NCBI RefSeq assembly: GCF_000004075.3
Contig: NC_026657.2
Coordinates: 37,868,732-37,932,731 of the forward strand
Reading direction: 5' to 3'
Length of the DNA stretch: 64,000 nucleotides
DNA from: Cucumis sativus
Lineage: Eukaryota > Streptophyta > Magnoliopsida > Cucurbitales > Cucurbitaceae
The stretch's first letter is position 1; every line of letters starts with the position of its first letter. The translations under genes and the position numbers were made by a program. The notes under the pieces were generated by a model that saw nothing but the letters and a program-made list of their open reading frames with translations, did no database searches and was not told where the DNA came from. Positions 11,493 to 25,344 of this stretch are shown here, one piece after another.

Positions 11493-13830
11493 TAGTGAGA
11501 GAGCAAAGCTTCTAAATCAATTTAGATGATAGAAAGCATTCACTGGCACGATCAATCTCTTTCTATTGTTCAGTTCGATTAGCTTGTGATGTTCTTGCAC
11601 GTGCTGTTAGTAACAAAGTTATAGGACCTTAGCCTTGTATCGTTTTAAGTTACCGCTATAATCGAGCTTTGTCGATTCAGTATGATCTATTGTTGAAAAG
11701 GCATTGAGATAGTAACAAAGGTCATTTGAATCATGTGAATATCTTCATGGAAGGTTGACAATCTGCATCATCATCTTCTTTATTATATTTGTTTGGTAAG
11801 AATTTGTTCAAATGTTAACACCAATGGCTTCAATGAAGATAATTAATGAGATATTTGGCTTTTAAACCTCCCAAATAATTAAGCTTTAATTAGGAGTTAC
11901 GGATGGACTCAAAAGTCGGAGAAAATAACATCATCACTTGACCTAAAAGCATAAGCTAGCGGGATGAAGAGGGGTTTGATTATATATCATCCAACAAGAA
12001 GATAGTTTAAATATATGCTGTACATCGACAATCTCAATGTCTTGATACTTAATGTAGATTTAAACGTCAAATACAGATTTAGGGTATGAACAAATAACAT
12101 AAAGTTTGTTGTTCTGAAAACAAATCAACGACTTAATTATGCACATTTTGATATTTTATACAAAAGCTTCAACATCAATAACTTCACTATCAACCAAAGA
12201 CACCAATACTCAATACTTTCTTTATGTTATCATATATCATTGATGTTTTTCCTAAGATATTTTAAAATTATTTTAAACTCGTGCGTGTATATCCAATGTT
12301 TGAAATCCACATAAACTTTTTTTAAGGTAGAGAATTTGAAATTAGAATCTCTCGATTCTCGATATACACAACAAGTTGAGTTAAGCTCTTGCTCGTTGTT
12401 GTAATTAATTTTTATTTGATTGGTTTGAAACTTTATATAAGAAAGTAGATTGATTGTTGTTTTCTCCAAAGTCTATTCCAAAAGCCAAAGTCATTGTAAT
12501 GGACAAAGGACACCCTTTCCAAGTCTTAAAGTATGTGACTTTTGTACTTTCTTTCTTTGCTCATTTTTCAAAACCAAATTAAAGGTTTCTTTTAGGGTTG
12601 AAATTTCAATTTCTGTATATTCTTCTAAAAAAAACTCTTATCATTATTGAATCATCAAGTTTTGAAATAATAAAACAATAAAAAAGAAATTAGATGTATA
12701 TTTGTAAAGTATAATCAAGTTATGAAATTTGTCAATTTATTGATTTCTTTTTAATTTCACTTTCATTGTATTTTTTATGTACCAATTGTTGACATAAATT
12801 TTTGTTTATTTTTTTCCCTTTTTAATTTGTCTCAATTATCATTTTGGTATTCTTAATTTTTCTCTAATTTTTGGAATTTCTATGCAATTTGACATTAAAT
12901 ATGTATGGAAAGCACAAGGAAGACAACATTACTTAAAAACTTTTAAAACTATCACATGTCTACTTTTTGTTTATGATACATTTGTTCTCTCTCTCTCTCT
13001 TTTTCATTTGGATTTTTTATTTATTTATTTAAACGTTTTTTAAAAATCAACCCAAAATTTAAAAACCATAAAAAAAAAAGAAGAAAAAGAATCTTAATTT
13101 TCTTTTAAAAATATTAACTGAAAATTCAAATTCTTTACTTAAGAATATTCACATGTGTATGTATGTATGCATATAGGTAAATATTTTCAAATAAGATGTT
13201 GAAATTGAAGGAAGAAATATTTAATTAAATTAAATCCAAAGTAAAATACTACAATGGGATTTGTTGTTTTGCCTTTGCCATTTTCCTTTGAAAATTATTT
13301 ACATTTGTCATTTCAATTTCAATGTGCATTGTTATTTAAAGAAGAAAAAAATCAACTTGATCAAATAAAATAAATGAGAAAATTTTGCTTAGTTGAGAAT
13401 GCCAAACAATCAATAAGATTGAACCATGTGGGTATCAATATTTTTCTCTAAAAATATATATAAATCAAAGTTGCATATTTATTTATTATCTAAAAGAAAA
13501 AACAAAAGCTATCATCTCCCCCACTACTTCTATATTTCATGTTACACCCTTCCATTTAATTAAATTATCACATTTGACATCATTTTGATATATATATATA
13601 TATACAAAATAAAATTTTCTACCTAAATTACAAAATTTCCATCCAAAGTTTGGCAAATATTTTTATTATACTTCCATTCAATATTAGTTTGAGATTAAAA
13701 TTGATTAATTTGGTTTTAGAAAGAAATAAAACTTGAAGTAACATGAATCTATGAAGTGTGTTGTATCACTTTGGATTGTATCTAAGAAAAAACAAAAAAG
13801 AAATAATCATATTTATGATCCCAACACCAA
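11493..13830. other. Intergenic AT-rich region
   Basis: This holds the 3'UTR of the KIX-like gene and then AT-rich sequence without a supported gene. A SINE-like relic may lie at about 12300-12400 on the minus strand: AGCTTAACTCAAC followed by a weak box B. CT and ATGT microsatellites occur near 12985 and 13155, and a short (TA)n tract near 13590. Confidence 0.5.
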
Positions 13831-13835
13831 ATTTA

Positions 13836-13845
13836 CTATAAAATA
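13836..13845 (+). promoter_or_regulatory. Possible TATA box for the SD2-5-like gene
   Basis: ACTATAAAAT lies about 690 bases before the start codon, just ahead of a long leader that becomes pyrimidine-rich after 14090. The leader may contain an intron: AG|GTAAATTT near 14200 is a reasonable donor. There is no transcript evidence. Confidence 0.25.
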
Positions 13846-14532
13846 TTAGATTTTTGAATCATCATCTTATGGGATCTCTCAAGAGATGAAGAGAAGGAAG
13901 AAGAAGGAGAAGAAGGAGAAAGAAAAGTATTGGACGAAACCGAAGCAAAAAAATCATTGAATATTTATCACTGACGAACGCCATATGAACGCTTTGCTCA
14001 TCTTTTTCTTTGGTGGGTAAAAAGAAAAATGGCGGTATCTCTAACAACATAGAGACAGAGACAAACAATTCCTACCCAACAATCCTTTTTTTTTCCTACT
14101 CTTTTTCATATCAACATTGAAGAACAATCAGCGACAAGACAACCCCTTTTTTCCTCGTACAATCTTGAGCTTTGGTTTTTTTTCTCACCATTTTCAGAGG
14201 TAAATTTCATTTTTGCCTCTGTTTTCTTCTTCCCCAAGCTTTGATTTGACTACACGGCAGACGCCATTGAAGTTCATTGTTCTCTTCTTCTTCTTCTTCT
14301 TCTTCCATGGATTTCAATTTTCAGGTCCATTGGGAATTTGGGTTGGATTTACTTTATGCTATAACTTCTTTTCTTTAACTCTATGGATATGTGAAGTAAA
14401 TTGATGTTGGGGGGTTTTTTGCTGCTGTTGTAATATGATATTTTCCATTGAGGGGTCTTGTTTTTGTGTTGTGTTCTTCTTGTTTGATTGATTTCCTCGA
14501 TTGGGTTGGTGTTTGATTCTGGAAATCTGGTG

Positions 14533-17001
14533 ATGGGTGCTTCAAATTTTGGTGGTTTTATCTGTTTATTGGCTTGGTTGTTGTTTCTGTTCTTTTTTAT
14601 TCAATGTGAAGTATGCTTTGCAAGTATTCGGAGTTTCGGGGAAATCTTTCCAGGCTTTCAAGGCTCTCAAATGAACTGGATTGATAACAATGGGCTGTTT
14701 CTTATGTCAAATAATTCTAAATTTGGATTTGGGTTTGTGACTACTCAAGACGTTACAATGTTTTTATTGGCTGTCATCCACACAAGCAGCTTAAGAGTAG
14801 TTTGGTCTGCAAATAGAGCATTTCCTGTTGCTAATTCTGATGAGTTTACATTTGATGAGAAGGGAAATGCAATGTTGAAGAAAGGTTCTGTTGTGGTTTG
14901 GTCTACAAATTCTAGTGATAAAGGGGTTTCTTCCTTGGAGTTGCAAAACTCGGGAAATTTGGTTTTACGAGCGAACAATAGCGACAATGAAATAGTTTGG
15001 GAGAGTTTTAGCCATCCAACTGATACTCTTTTATCAGGGCAGGATTTTGTTGAAGGAATGAGACTTGTGAGCGATCTTAGCAATAATAATAATATGAGTT
15101 ATTTCCTTGAAATGAAGTCTGGTGATATGACTCTCTCAGCAGGTTTCCAATCACCACAGACTTACTGGTCTATGGCTAAGGAGAATCGTAAAACCGTTAA
15201 TAAAAATGGCGGGGCAGTCTACTCGGCGACTCTTGATACGAACTCTTGGAAGTTCTACGATCGGAGCAAAGTCCTGCTCTGGCAATTCATCTTCTCGAAT
15301 GTAGCCAATGAAAATGCTACTTGGATAGCAGTTTTAGGTGATGATGGTTTTGTGTCATTTTATAATCTTCAAGATTCTGGTGCGGCTTCAACTACTAGGA
15401 TACCTGAAGACTCTTGTAGCACACCGGAGCCGTGTGGTCCGTATTTTATATGTTATAGTGGGAACAAATGCCAGTGCCCTTCAGTTCTTAGCACAAATCC
15501 GAGTTGCCAACCTGGGATTGTCTCTCCCTGTCATCAATCGAATGGAAGTATAAAGCTTGCATATGCTACTGGGGTCAAATATTTTGCACTCGAATTTCTG
15601 CCATCCACTTCAACGACTGATTTAAATGGTTGCAAAAACGCTTGCATGAGTAACTGTTCTTGCCGTGCATTGTTCTTTGAAAATCTAACAGGGAACTGCT
15701 TCTTGTTGGACGACGTCGGTAGCTTTCAAAACTCCAATGAGGACTCTAACTTTGTCTCATACATCAAGGTCTCGAACAACGGAGGCAGTGGTGACAACAA
15801 CGGTGGGAGTAGAAATGGGGGAATGAACTCTCATATTGTTGCGATCATCATTGTTTTCACCGGGTTCGTCATTTGTGGCCTACTTTATTTGGCATTTTGT
15901 TACTACAAGAGAAAGAAAAAACTGCCAGGAACTCCTCACGAGACTTCCGAGGATGATAACTTCTTGGATGGTTTAACAGGAGCACCCATTCGTTATAGCT
16001 ACGACAATCTTCAAACTGCAACCAATAATTTCTCAATGAAACTTGGTCAAGGAGGATTTGGCTCAGTATATCAAGGACTTCTACCTGATGGAACTCGGGT
16101 TGCCGTGAAGAAATTGGAAGCAGTCGGTCAGGGAAAGAAGGAGTTTCGAGCTGAAGTGAGCATAATTGGTAGTATCCATCATGTTCATTTGGTCAGGCTC
16201 AAGGGCTATTGTGCTGAAGGATCACACAAGCTTCTTGCTTATGAATACATGGGAAATGGGTCTTTAGACAAATGGATATTTAGGAAGAACAAAGAAGATT
16301 TCTTGTTAGATTGGAATACAAGATTCAATATTGCATTAGGAACAGCTAAAGGACTAGCTTATCTCCATGAAGATTGTGATGTAAAGATTATTCATTGTGA
16401 CATCAAACCCGAAAATGTGCTTCTTGACGACAAATTTCTTGCAAAAGTTTCAGATTTTGGCCTTGCAAAGCTAATGACACGTGAGCAGAGTCATGTTTTT
16501 ACGACACTAAGAGGAACTCGAGGGTATCTTGCTCCAGAATGGATCACAAACTACGCCATTTCAGAGAAGAGTGACGTGTATAGCTACGGTATGGTGTTGC
16601 TCGAGATAATTGGTGGAAGAAAAAACTTCGACTCAACAGAAACTTCAGAAAAATGCCACTTCCCATCTTATGCTTTTAAAATGATGGAAGAAGGAAAACT
16701 TGAAAACATCCTTGACTCAAATCTGGCCATAAAAAATGGCGATGAAAGAGTTTTTACAGCCATTAAAGTTGCACTGTGGTGCATACAAGAAGATATGCAC
16801 CTCAGGCCACCAATGACTAGAGTAGTCCAAATGCTTGAAGGCCTTTGTGCCGTTCCTCCGCCTCCAACTTCCTCCCCACTCGGTTCTCGCCTGTTTTCAA
16901 GTTTCTTCAAATCAATCAGTGAGGGAGGAACCTCTTCCTGGCCATCGGACTGCAACAGCGATGCGTATCTTTCGGCCATGAAGCTCTCCGGGCCAAGATG
17001 A
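14533..17001 (+). CDS. G-type lectin S-receptor-like Ser/Thr kinase, SD2-5-like
   Basis: An intronless 822-residue membrane kinase, close to the length of Arabidopsis SD2-5. The first ATG gives a hydrophobic signal peptide (FICLLAWLLFLFFFIQC). A B-lectin domain follows (about 50-165, including NSGNLVLRANNS and WESFSHPTDTLL), then a Cys-rich EGF-like stretch (EPCGPYFICYSGNKCQCP, about 297-316) and a PAN/apple-like segment (GCKNACMSNCSC). One transmembrane helix (about 436-457) precedes a basic stop-transfer RKKK. The kinase has GQGGFGSVYQG (about 503), VAVKK with the catalytic lysine, HCDIKPENVLL (about 620), DFGLAK and LAPEW. HCD replaces HRD, so it is a non-RD kinase, while Asp, Lys and Asn of the catalytic loop remain and activity is expected. 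It probably senses an extracellular carbohydrate or peptide signal; the ligand is unknown. The longer frame upstream uses TTG and is not used. Confidence 0.95.
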   Translation: MGASNFGGFICLLAWLLFLFFFIQCEVCFASIRSFGEIFPGFQGSQMNWIDNNGLFLMSNNSKFGFGFVTTQDVTMFLLAVIHTSSLRVVWSANRAFPVANSDEFTFDEKGNAMLKKGSVVVWSTNSSDKGVSSLELQNSGNLVLRANNSDNEIVWESFSHPTDTLLSGQDFVEGMRLVSDLSNNNNMSYFLEMKSGDMTLSAGFQSPQTYWSMAKENRKTVNKNGGAVYSATLDTNSWKFYDRSKVLLWQFIFSNVANENATWIAVLGDDGFVSFYNLQDSGAASTTRIPEDSCSTPEPCGPYFICYSGNKCQCPSVLSTNPSCQPGIVSPCHQSNGSIKLAYATGVKYFALEFLPSTSTTDLNGCKNACMSNCSCRALFFENLTGNCFLLDDVGSFQNSNEDSNFVSYIKVSNNGGSGDNNGGSRNGGMNSHIVAIIIVFTGFVICGLLYLAFCYYKRKKKLPGTPHETSEDDNFLDGLTGAPIRYSYDNLQTATNNFSMKLGQGGFGSVYQGLLPDGTRVAVKKLEAVGQGKKEFRAEVSIIGSIHHVHLVRLKGYCAEGSHKLLAYEYMGNGSLDKWIFRKNKEDFLLDWNTRFNIALGTAKGLAYLHEDCDVKIIHCDIKPENVLLDDKFLAKVSDFGLAKLMTREQSHVFTTLRGTRGYLAPEWITNYAISEKSDVYSYGMVLLEIIGGRKNFDSTETSEKCHFPSYAFKMMEEGKLENILDSNLAIKNGDERVFTAIKVALWCIQEDMHLRPPMTRVVQMLEGLCAVPPPPTSSPLGSRLFSSFFKSISEGGTSSWPSDCNSDAYLSAMKLSGPR

Positions 17002-18535
17002 TAGATAATTACACTCAAAAAGATTTTGGCATATGATTCATTCCATTCCAAACAGATGAGTTCTCATATACTTCTACTTAGCATCATATTCTTGTACATT
17101 AGTCTGTCCTCAAACACTTTTGAAAACATTAGAAAATTGAATAGTTTTGTTGTTTGTTATGTACAGTCATCCCCGTTCAGTACCCGTTTTGTTTTTGTTT
17201 TGAAAATTAAGCTTATAGACATCACTTCCACCTCCACCTCCAGTTTTCCTACTTTGTTATTATTGTTACTAAAAAGTAGCTTTTAGGAGTGATGAAGATG
17301 AAACTCAACTTTCTTCAAAACTACACAACTCTAAGACTAACTGCATCTTTGTGATCTTCCCTTATCTTTCCTACTGTCCATGTCTTTGTCGTCATCTTCT
17401 TTCACATCATGGTGAAATTTGGGTAGAAAACGAAGTGATAGATTGATTAAAACATGAATGTGTGGAGTGAAAAATGCAAAAAAAAAAAAAGAAAGAAAGA
17501 AAGAAAAAAGATAGAGAAAGAAGGCATTTGGAATAAAGGGTTATGAAGAATGATGTGTGTCCAAAAATGTAAGCTCATGGGTCAGTCAGTCCTTGAAATC
17601 CCCACCCTTTTTTCTTTTGATATTTCTTTTTCCTTTAATATCCTCATTCTTCTGTCCTTTTATCCATTCTAATTCCAACTATCTTATCTCCCACTCCCAT
17701 TTTTTCATTCACTAAAACATGAAGATTTGTACTATAATGTTTCTTTTTTTTTCTTTTTTACTGTTGATTCTTTCATATCGCAATTGTATTTTAACATGAA
17801 TTTCTGTCAACGTTGTGTTTATTTGATTTTGAGCGTGATAGGCTACAAAACTGAGCCAATCTACCCAAAGCGAAGGTTAGATAAGGATGAGTCTAGTCGA
17901 TGTTGGTTTAGAAAAAATACAATCTGACAACATTTTAAAAAAATTTCAAGTCAATTGATCAACGGTCAGCTTGTACTTCTTCTTAGTCGGGATTAGTTCA
18001 ATGTTACTAAACCAATCATTAATAACTTTGGACGACTAATGTTCACCCGCACATAAAAATAACGTGGTTACATGTTTTGATTATTTGTAAATTTTCATTT
18101 AATTTTAAGTTTTTTTTTCTTTTTTGATATTCTATTTTGGCTCATAAACTTAAGTTAATTATCACTATAGATATACTAATTTAGTCTCTTGAATTTTAGT
18201 TTGGAACGATTTTGCTAGTGTATTTTCAAATTTTTATAACGATTTAATTTAGTCTTAAACTTTAACTAATAATGGGGGATGATTTAACTCGGACTTTGCA
18301 AATGGTAATAAATTATTTTTTATCATTAAAATTAAATTTTAGCGATAAAATCTTGATTTTTGAGCTAAACAACACACTCCAACCTTCTAGTCGTTGAGTT
18401 GTCGAGACTAAAACCTGAATTCGATTACTCTATCACATCAACAAAATAACGTATCGTTGGTATTTAATATCGAGTTTCTAAACATTTGAAATAAACGTGG
18501 TTTCTATTTTGAAATAGATGGAACCGGTTAAAGAA

Positions 18536-18555
18536 GGGATGGGATGGGATGGGAT
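18536..18555 (+). repeat. GGGAT x4 tandem repeat, G-quadruplex motif
   Basis: Four perfect GGGAT units give G3N2G3N2G3N2G3 on the plus strand, meeting the usual definition of a stable three-tetrad quadruplex with two-base loops. It sits just upstream of several ACGTG elements. Confidence 0.8.
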
Positions 18556-18581
18556 GAAGACATAAGAAGTGGTAGGGGTCC

Positions 18582-18821
18582 AACGTGGCAAAGAGGTGGA
18601 CGTGGAAGAAAATGATTGGAGGTGGGGGGGATCAAATAATAAAGAGAAGAAAAAAAAGAAATGGAAAATTGGTTGGAAAGTCTTTAGAGAGAAAGAAGAG
18701 TAGAGTGTAAGAAGAGGAAGAGAGAACATGCAATGGTCGGAGTACACGTGGCAGTGGCTGGTGGTGCCACCTAGTACCTAAGACCCCCCTCTCACGTGTT
18801 TCCTTCCTCATCCTCACGTGC
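18582..18821. promoter_or_regulatory. Cluster of ACGTG (ABRE/G-box) elements
   Basis: Five ACGTG cores lie in about 240 bases: AACGTGGC, GACGTGGA, ACACGTGGC, TCACGTGTT and TCACGTGCC. ACGTGGC and CACGTG are the classic binding sites of ABF/ABI5 bZIP and G-box factors, and clusters confer abscisic acid or light response in known promoters. No adjacent gene was recognised on either strand, so the target is unknown. Confidence 0.45.
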
Positions 18822-19649
18822 CTTGCCGGGGATTATTTGGACATGGAGTTATACTATCCTTATCCCTTTTCTGGATAGGGATAACATTCTCCCGTTTTCC
18901 AAACATCATATTCCCCATCTTGGTTCCCTTCCCCCATATATCAAAATCCTCACTTCCTTTATAATTCATTATAATAATACCTCTTTATTAAACTCATCCT
19001 TTTTATTATTTATTATGCTCTACTTTTAGTTTTATATATATATATATTGTTTTTATCTTTCTATTTTTAAATGTCTAAGAATTTAACTAAAAAAATTCAT
19101 TTGGTTTTTTTTGTTTGTATTTAAAAATGCTCCTAAATTATGATGTTTTTATATATTTTTTTTTTTGAATTAATTTTGAAAGGTTAAATTTATTAAAAAT
19201 ATAATGGTTAAATTTGGACGAAAATTAAATGGAATGGAACTTAAAATACATAAACAAAAATAATTATGAATATATTATCCTAAATATTAGGTAGTTTGAG
19301 AATTATTTTGTTTTTTGTGTTCTATTTTTTTTTGTAAATTAATTAGGATTGTTTCCTCACAAATAAATGAAAATTTAAAAAATAAAAATTACATTTTTCC
19401 AATGTCAAAATTTTACTGTTTCTTTTTTAAAATTAAAACTAGGAAGTAGGCAATGGCGTTGAAGGTCGTTCATAAGTGAAATTTAATTTTAAAAAATAAA
19501 TTATTATATTTTAAAAATATATATTTTTGATTTCCTTGTTTTTGCTAAATATTTTCGTTGCAGGGTAGTTTATGTTAAATAAATTGGAAGTCTATTAATG
19601 AAAAATGTTAGGTTTATTATTCTCGTGTAAGTTAAAAATAAAATTGTAG

Positions 19650-19722
19650 CTAACATAAGTTTAGCTTAGATGACATATGTATATTTCGAGGTCTCACATT
19701 CAAATCCTTCCACTTATAAATG
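19650..19722 (+). repeat. SINE-like box A/box B fragment
   Basis: GTTTAGCTTAGATGACA (box A-like) is followed about 35 bases later by CATTCAAATCCTTCC (box B-like). It resembles the minus-strand sequence at 38-102 but is diverged. No tRNA stem structure is visible. Confidence 0.3.
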
Positions 19723-22700
19723 TTGCCTTTTTATATTTGGAAAATATTTCTAGATTGGTTTTCTAAAATTAATTAATTATAACTAAATTAACTTGAGAAA
19801 ATATATATTTTAGCCTTGTAAACTAATTTTTAGCACTTTTAAATTAACTTGGAAGAATGTTTTTTTTTTTAAAAATATTTTTTCATTTAAACATTTTTAA
19901 TAAAAGAAAATTTAAAAACCACTTAAAATAAATATATTTGTGTGTTTGCACTTTAGTTGATTTGTTATATATCATAAGTCTATTTTTTTAAAACCAATGT
20001 CAAACGGCTATAAGATACTATATAAATTAATAGTTTGAAATAATGGTCTCCAAACCAATCGAGAGGTTTTAGAATATGCAGTTAAGGATTCAATTTGACG
20101 TCAATACGAAGAGATGAATAAGTTTGGATTATTTTTTTATCGAAGACGAGACGAGAGAAAGAACAACACTCTCCCCTAATCAAAGTTTGAACACTCCACA
20201 TATACGTTGATCGATCTTATCTAAATGTTTAAGCATACGATCTTGCTAGATCATACATTGTTTAGATGATGATATTGAATAATTTTGTTATCAACATAGA
20301 GGCATTATGACATTCTCAATATTCAAAATTTAAAACTACTTTTATACAACCTAATGATCAAACTTTAAATAGTCTCCTAATTAAAACGTAAATACATGAC
20401 ATATCATTAATTATATCGAAATGACAAAAATATCCCTACTTAATATGTCGTAGAAATATTATTAAAATCGAAAAGTACTAGAATTTCTTCATATATATTA
20501 AATAAATTATAAATAATAATTTGATGGACGGTTCATAACAAGAGGTCAAACAATCCATTTTTTTTCAAAATCCAACACTTGAGAAATGTCGAACCAAACT
20601 ATATTTTTAGACTATTCCTAAGTTGTATTTAACAAAGGATGTGAGTCTATACATTTTTAGATTATTCCCTTCTTAAATTTTGTATCTTTATATCATATTA
20701 TAACATAACATAAGGCATTCCAATGTCCACAAGTTTGATAAGTTAAAATCTTAGAAGCTAAAACTATTGTTGATTGGCCTAAATCATATTCTTGTTTCTC
20801 GGAATGGACATATCCCCTGATGAAGGTAGAATATAGTTTGATTGAAGTCAATCAAGTTGTTGAATCGTGAGATTTTAGACTTCGGTAAAGGTTTCTCACT
20901 TTTGTAAAATTATCAGTGATGGGAATGAAGTTGCCTATAATCTAGCAGCTTGACTTTTTTACGTGAGATTTCCTTTTGTTAGATTATTTTATCGGTTTTT
21001 ATTAATATATATCAACTTCAAATTAAAAAAAAAATGATATATTACAATCTACATATATTGTCATTTTACTAAGTTTAGAAGCTTTTAAATTACACATTAT
21101 TGTTTTTGTTATTTAATTAAAACCTATCAAATAACGAAACATTTATATTAACAATAAAGAGTTAGAAAAGTTGAATGGTATAAAATTTTGTTATATATAT
21201 TTGGATTATTTATGGTATATTTAAAATAGATTGTTAGGGCAAAATTAGAAAGGAAGAAAAGAGAAAAAAAAGGTGTTGAAGAAAAAATAGGGAATTGAAG
21301 TAGAAAAAGTTACGTGGGGATTAGGAAGATAAGTTAGCTTAAAAGCATTGAGGTGTTTCTTTCAAATTAGGTAATTAGTCTTTAATTACATTCTAATCCA
21401 ATTAATTTCGTCTATTTTAATCATCCTTTATTTCCACTGCATCTCAAACAAATTACTTCCAATAATTAATCAAATCAAAAGACTCCAACCACTATATCTA
21501 CTTTAAAACTTTTAATTGGTAACAATTCAATCTCTAAATTTTAAAGTAATCAACTACTTTATAAACTATTTGTGTAATAAATTTCATTAAATTTTTACGG
21601 TATAATTTTTAGTACGTAGATTAAATTGTAAATTGTTATGGATTAAAATTTAAGGAGGAAGTTGTTAAATATGGTTGATTAAATCATTATCAAGACATAA
21701 AAAAACTTTAGCATTTTAAACTAAAATTAATTTTAAATTCAAAACAATTAGACCTCCTTTGAATAAAATTTGTTTCTTTTTGTTTTTTTTCTTAAAAGTT
21801 TATAAATTCAAAATATTAATGTATTTTGAGGAATGATTGTGGTGGAATAAAAGAATAAGATTAAAAACAAAGAAGAAATAGAATTAAGGAATTGAAATAG
21901 GAAAAATACAAAAATCCAAAATCCACCACCGCTCCCAAAGCTCCCCTGACCTTTTATTTAATTGTGAGGTGAACCCAAAGTGTGTTTTGACCAAATTGAC
22001 CTCATTTTACTAGCATTGCGATGGGGGTATTTACGGAAAACACCAAAAGGAGCGTTTCATAGCCTTAGTCCCTCAGCTGCTGCTCCCAATAAATAAATAA
22101 CGCGCCTCTCTTTTTTCCTTCTTTTTAATTTACATAATTCCTTTAAACAAATAAAAACTCTTTTAAATATTTATAGATATTAATGATATTCTACATAACC
22201 TAATTATTGCATTTTACTGTATTTATAAATAGTTTAAAAATAATCGACTCCTGTTTAAATATTTTTAAAATTACAGTCTCTAAACAAAAGGCAACCAAAG
22301 AGAAAACTTCCAAGTCGGATAGAAGCCTAAATAGATTTGTGGTTTTTTCGTCAATAAATTTGAAAATTTTACGTCTTTCATTCCCGTGTTTTAAGTTTAT
22401 TTCAAAATGTTATCATTTGGGATATGAAGCAAGAATGTAATTTTAATTGTAGTAGTAATGAATAATTAAGTTTTTTTTTTTTGTTGTAATTAGAGATATT
22501 AACACTAATTATGGAAAGTGATTATTTAGTTAAAAAAACACAAAGTAAAAAGAGTATAAATTTTGAACATTGTCAACAAAATCCCAATCTTAAAAATAAA
22601 ATTGTAGTCTTTTTAAATATGTGAATTTAATATTTAGTTGGATGAACTTTTAAAGTGTTTAAATTTAAAGAAAAAAACATTTTAAAAAAATTGAGGTGTT

Positions 22701-25344
22701 CGATCACTTTTCAAAAATATAAAATTGAAAAATAATCCAAAATTTGTGAAAATATATATAGAAGATCTAACCAAAAAATATAAAAAAAGAAAAACATGTA
22801 TATACATATCTAACCAAACATGTATGCGTTTAAATTTTAAAATCATTTTAAATAATAAATAAAGTGTTTAAAATAAAATGTATTATTTAAAATCATTTTT
22901 TCTATATATAATCAAAACGTACTCTTAGTTTAGTCTTTTATAATATTTTCTTAGTTCCACCTATTTAGTTTCATTAAATTTAATTAACTATACGATTAGT
23001 AGGTTTTCAATTAAAACGTAGGTTAGGGGCTAAAATAAAATTACCTTCAAATTATAGAGACAATACATGTGCAATTTAAATTTTACTTCTTTTAATAATT
23101 ATATAAAAGTATTTGGGTTTTTTATTAAGAAAAATAGAAAAACTATTTATACTTTATCAAACAAAATTTATTACATTTGATGATTTGATTTTTGTATGAA
23201 ATATAAATATTTGGTGAAAATGTTTTATTTTGAACTTTTTTATAAAAAAAATCATGTAATTGTTTATATTTTGGGAGTGATAATGTTGGAATTGCATTTT
23301 TTTTAAATTTATTATGTTTATATGAAAAATAATCTATTGACTACAATTGTGTAAATAATAAATGATAGGAATTTATGGTTTTAAGAAAATCATGAATAAA
23401 ATTACCACGATAAAAACAAATTTATTATATGACTTGTCGCCGTCAATTTATTTTTAAGAATTAGTGATTGAATTATTATACCACGTTAAAAATACGAGAA
23501 AGTGCATGCAATTACCATGAAAACAAAGTTCATTATGACTCGTCATATTCAAATTATTTTCGAGAGTCGATGATGGTATTGATTATAAAATTAAAATATC
23601 ATTATGCCAAAATATCTAAAGTGATTTTTATGGTTTGTTTTTTAATTTTATGGAAATTTAGAAATATATAGTTTAGAAAGAAAAGTAGCTTCTTCTCATG
23701 GTTTGAAATGAATGGAAAATCAATTTGTCATTAAATGGTTTTGGATGGATATGCACTTTAATTTACCACACATAATAATTAATGTTGTCTTCTTTTCTTT
23801 CTTTTTTTTTTTCTTTCTTTTTTTCCCATTTTGTGATAAATCAAGAGATAAAATATTTGGTTTTTTGGGTAAAATATTATTTTGATTTTTTAATTTGTTT
23901 AACTTTAGTTATATAACTTTATCCAAGTTTAATTTAAGTATTTTTAAAGAAACTTTAAATGGAATAATTCAAAGTTAATATTTTTTTATTAAAATTGGCT
24001 AAACAAGGTTAATCATTTTTGTTTTAAAATATAGTAAAATAAATTAAAATGTTTACAAAATATAACAATATTTTAGATTCTATCTATAATAAACATGGAT
24101 GAACTTCTATGAATTTCTATCAATTTTACCTCGTCTATCATAGACAAAATATAAAATTTTATTATATTTTATAATTATTTTCAACCGTTTTATCATTACA
24201 CTAATTCTCCCTATAAATATTAAAATGATTATCCTAATAAATAATAAAAGTTTATGAAAAGAAAATCAACACTAAATAAGTTAAATATAGACAAAATTTA
24301 AGATTTCTTACACGTTTTAAAATTGGAAGTTTATATATATATATAACTAAAATAGAAAAAGAATCCTATTTAACTTATTTATATATTATTATTATTAGGG
24401 GCAATTACTATTGTTTTCTTTTAAAAATATATAAGAAACATTTTTAAATATTTTGTAAATATATATATTTTTTCTATTCAATTTATGTAGAATTTTCGTA
24501 ATAGATAAAGGAATTTGTTAAAAACCTATATTGCCTACTAAACTTTATCTTGAAATATAGCCAATAATTTGTGAACTTTGGCTTAATAATTATTTGTTGT
24601 TGACTTTACATATATCATATTAATAATTTTCGAAACCATTCTCAATAAATTGGCTTTAAATTATTATATATAGATAGAAGATTCAAATTTACGATGAAAA
24701 ATCATTATACATGATTTTTTTAAAAAATAAAATCATTTTAATATATTTACATCATTCCCTTAATTTGCACAAATTTAAGAGAAAATTGCAAAATTAATAT
24801 GTTTTTGAAAAATTGGTCAACTTATTATTATTGTCTATTTATGGAAAAAAGTTTTACTCCATGAAAATAAAAATTGGAATGATGTGATATATATATAAAT
24901 AAGGGATTCAAAGAACATTATTGTAATTAGATCAATCATTGTTTTGCAGTTGGAAAATTATTGTGTAAACAACCAACAAATAGGGAAGATAAAGTTTTAG
25001 ACAATAACATAATTTATTAATTATTGTGCACTTTTTTTTTCAAGTGGTTTTATTTGGTATCACACACTTCTTCTTCTTCTTCTTCTTTTTTGTTGGGAAT
25101 GTCTATTTCTAATTAATTGTAATAAATTTCAATAATGTATTTTCTCCTACTAGGGATTCAGAGTTAATAACATTCTCGTATGTCAATTGAGTTATGCTCA
25201 TTTTGGTCAAACTATTTTAATGTTAGATTTAAAATTTTTGTATCGAAACTTTTATGTTTGTGTTTAATATAGGTTGATAGCAACATTTGATTATATGAAA
25301 AATGTAATAAGTTTACGACATATTCAATTTTGTGTATAATATAG

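Noticed and set aside
14488..14532. Fifteen-codon N-terminal extension of the receptor kinase frame
   Set aside because: It begins with TTG. The first ATG at 14533 directly precedes the signal peptide and gives the length expected of the family.
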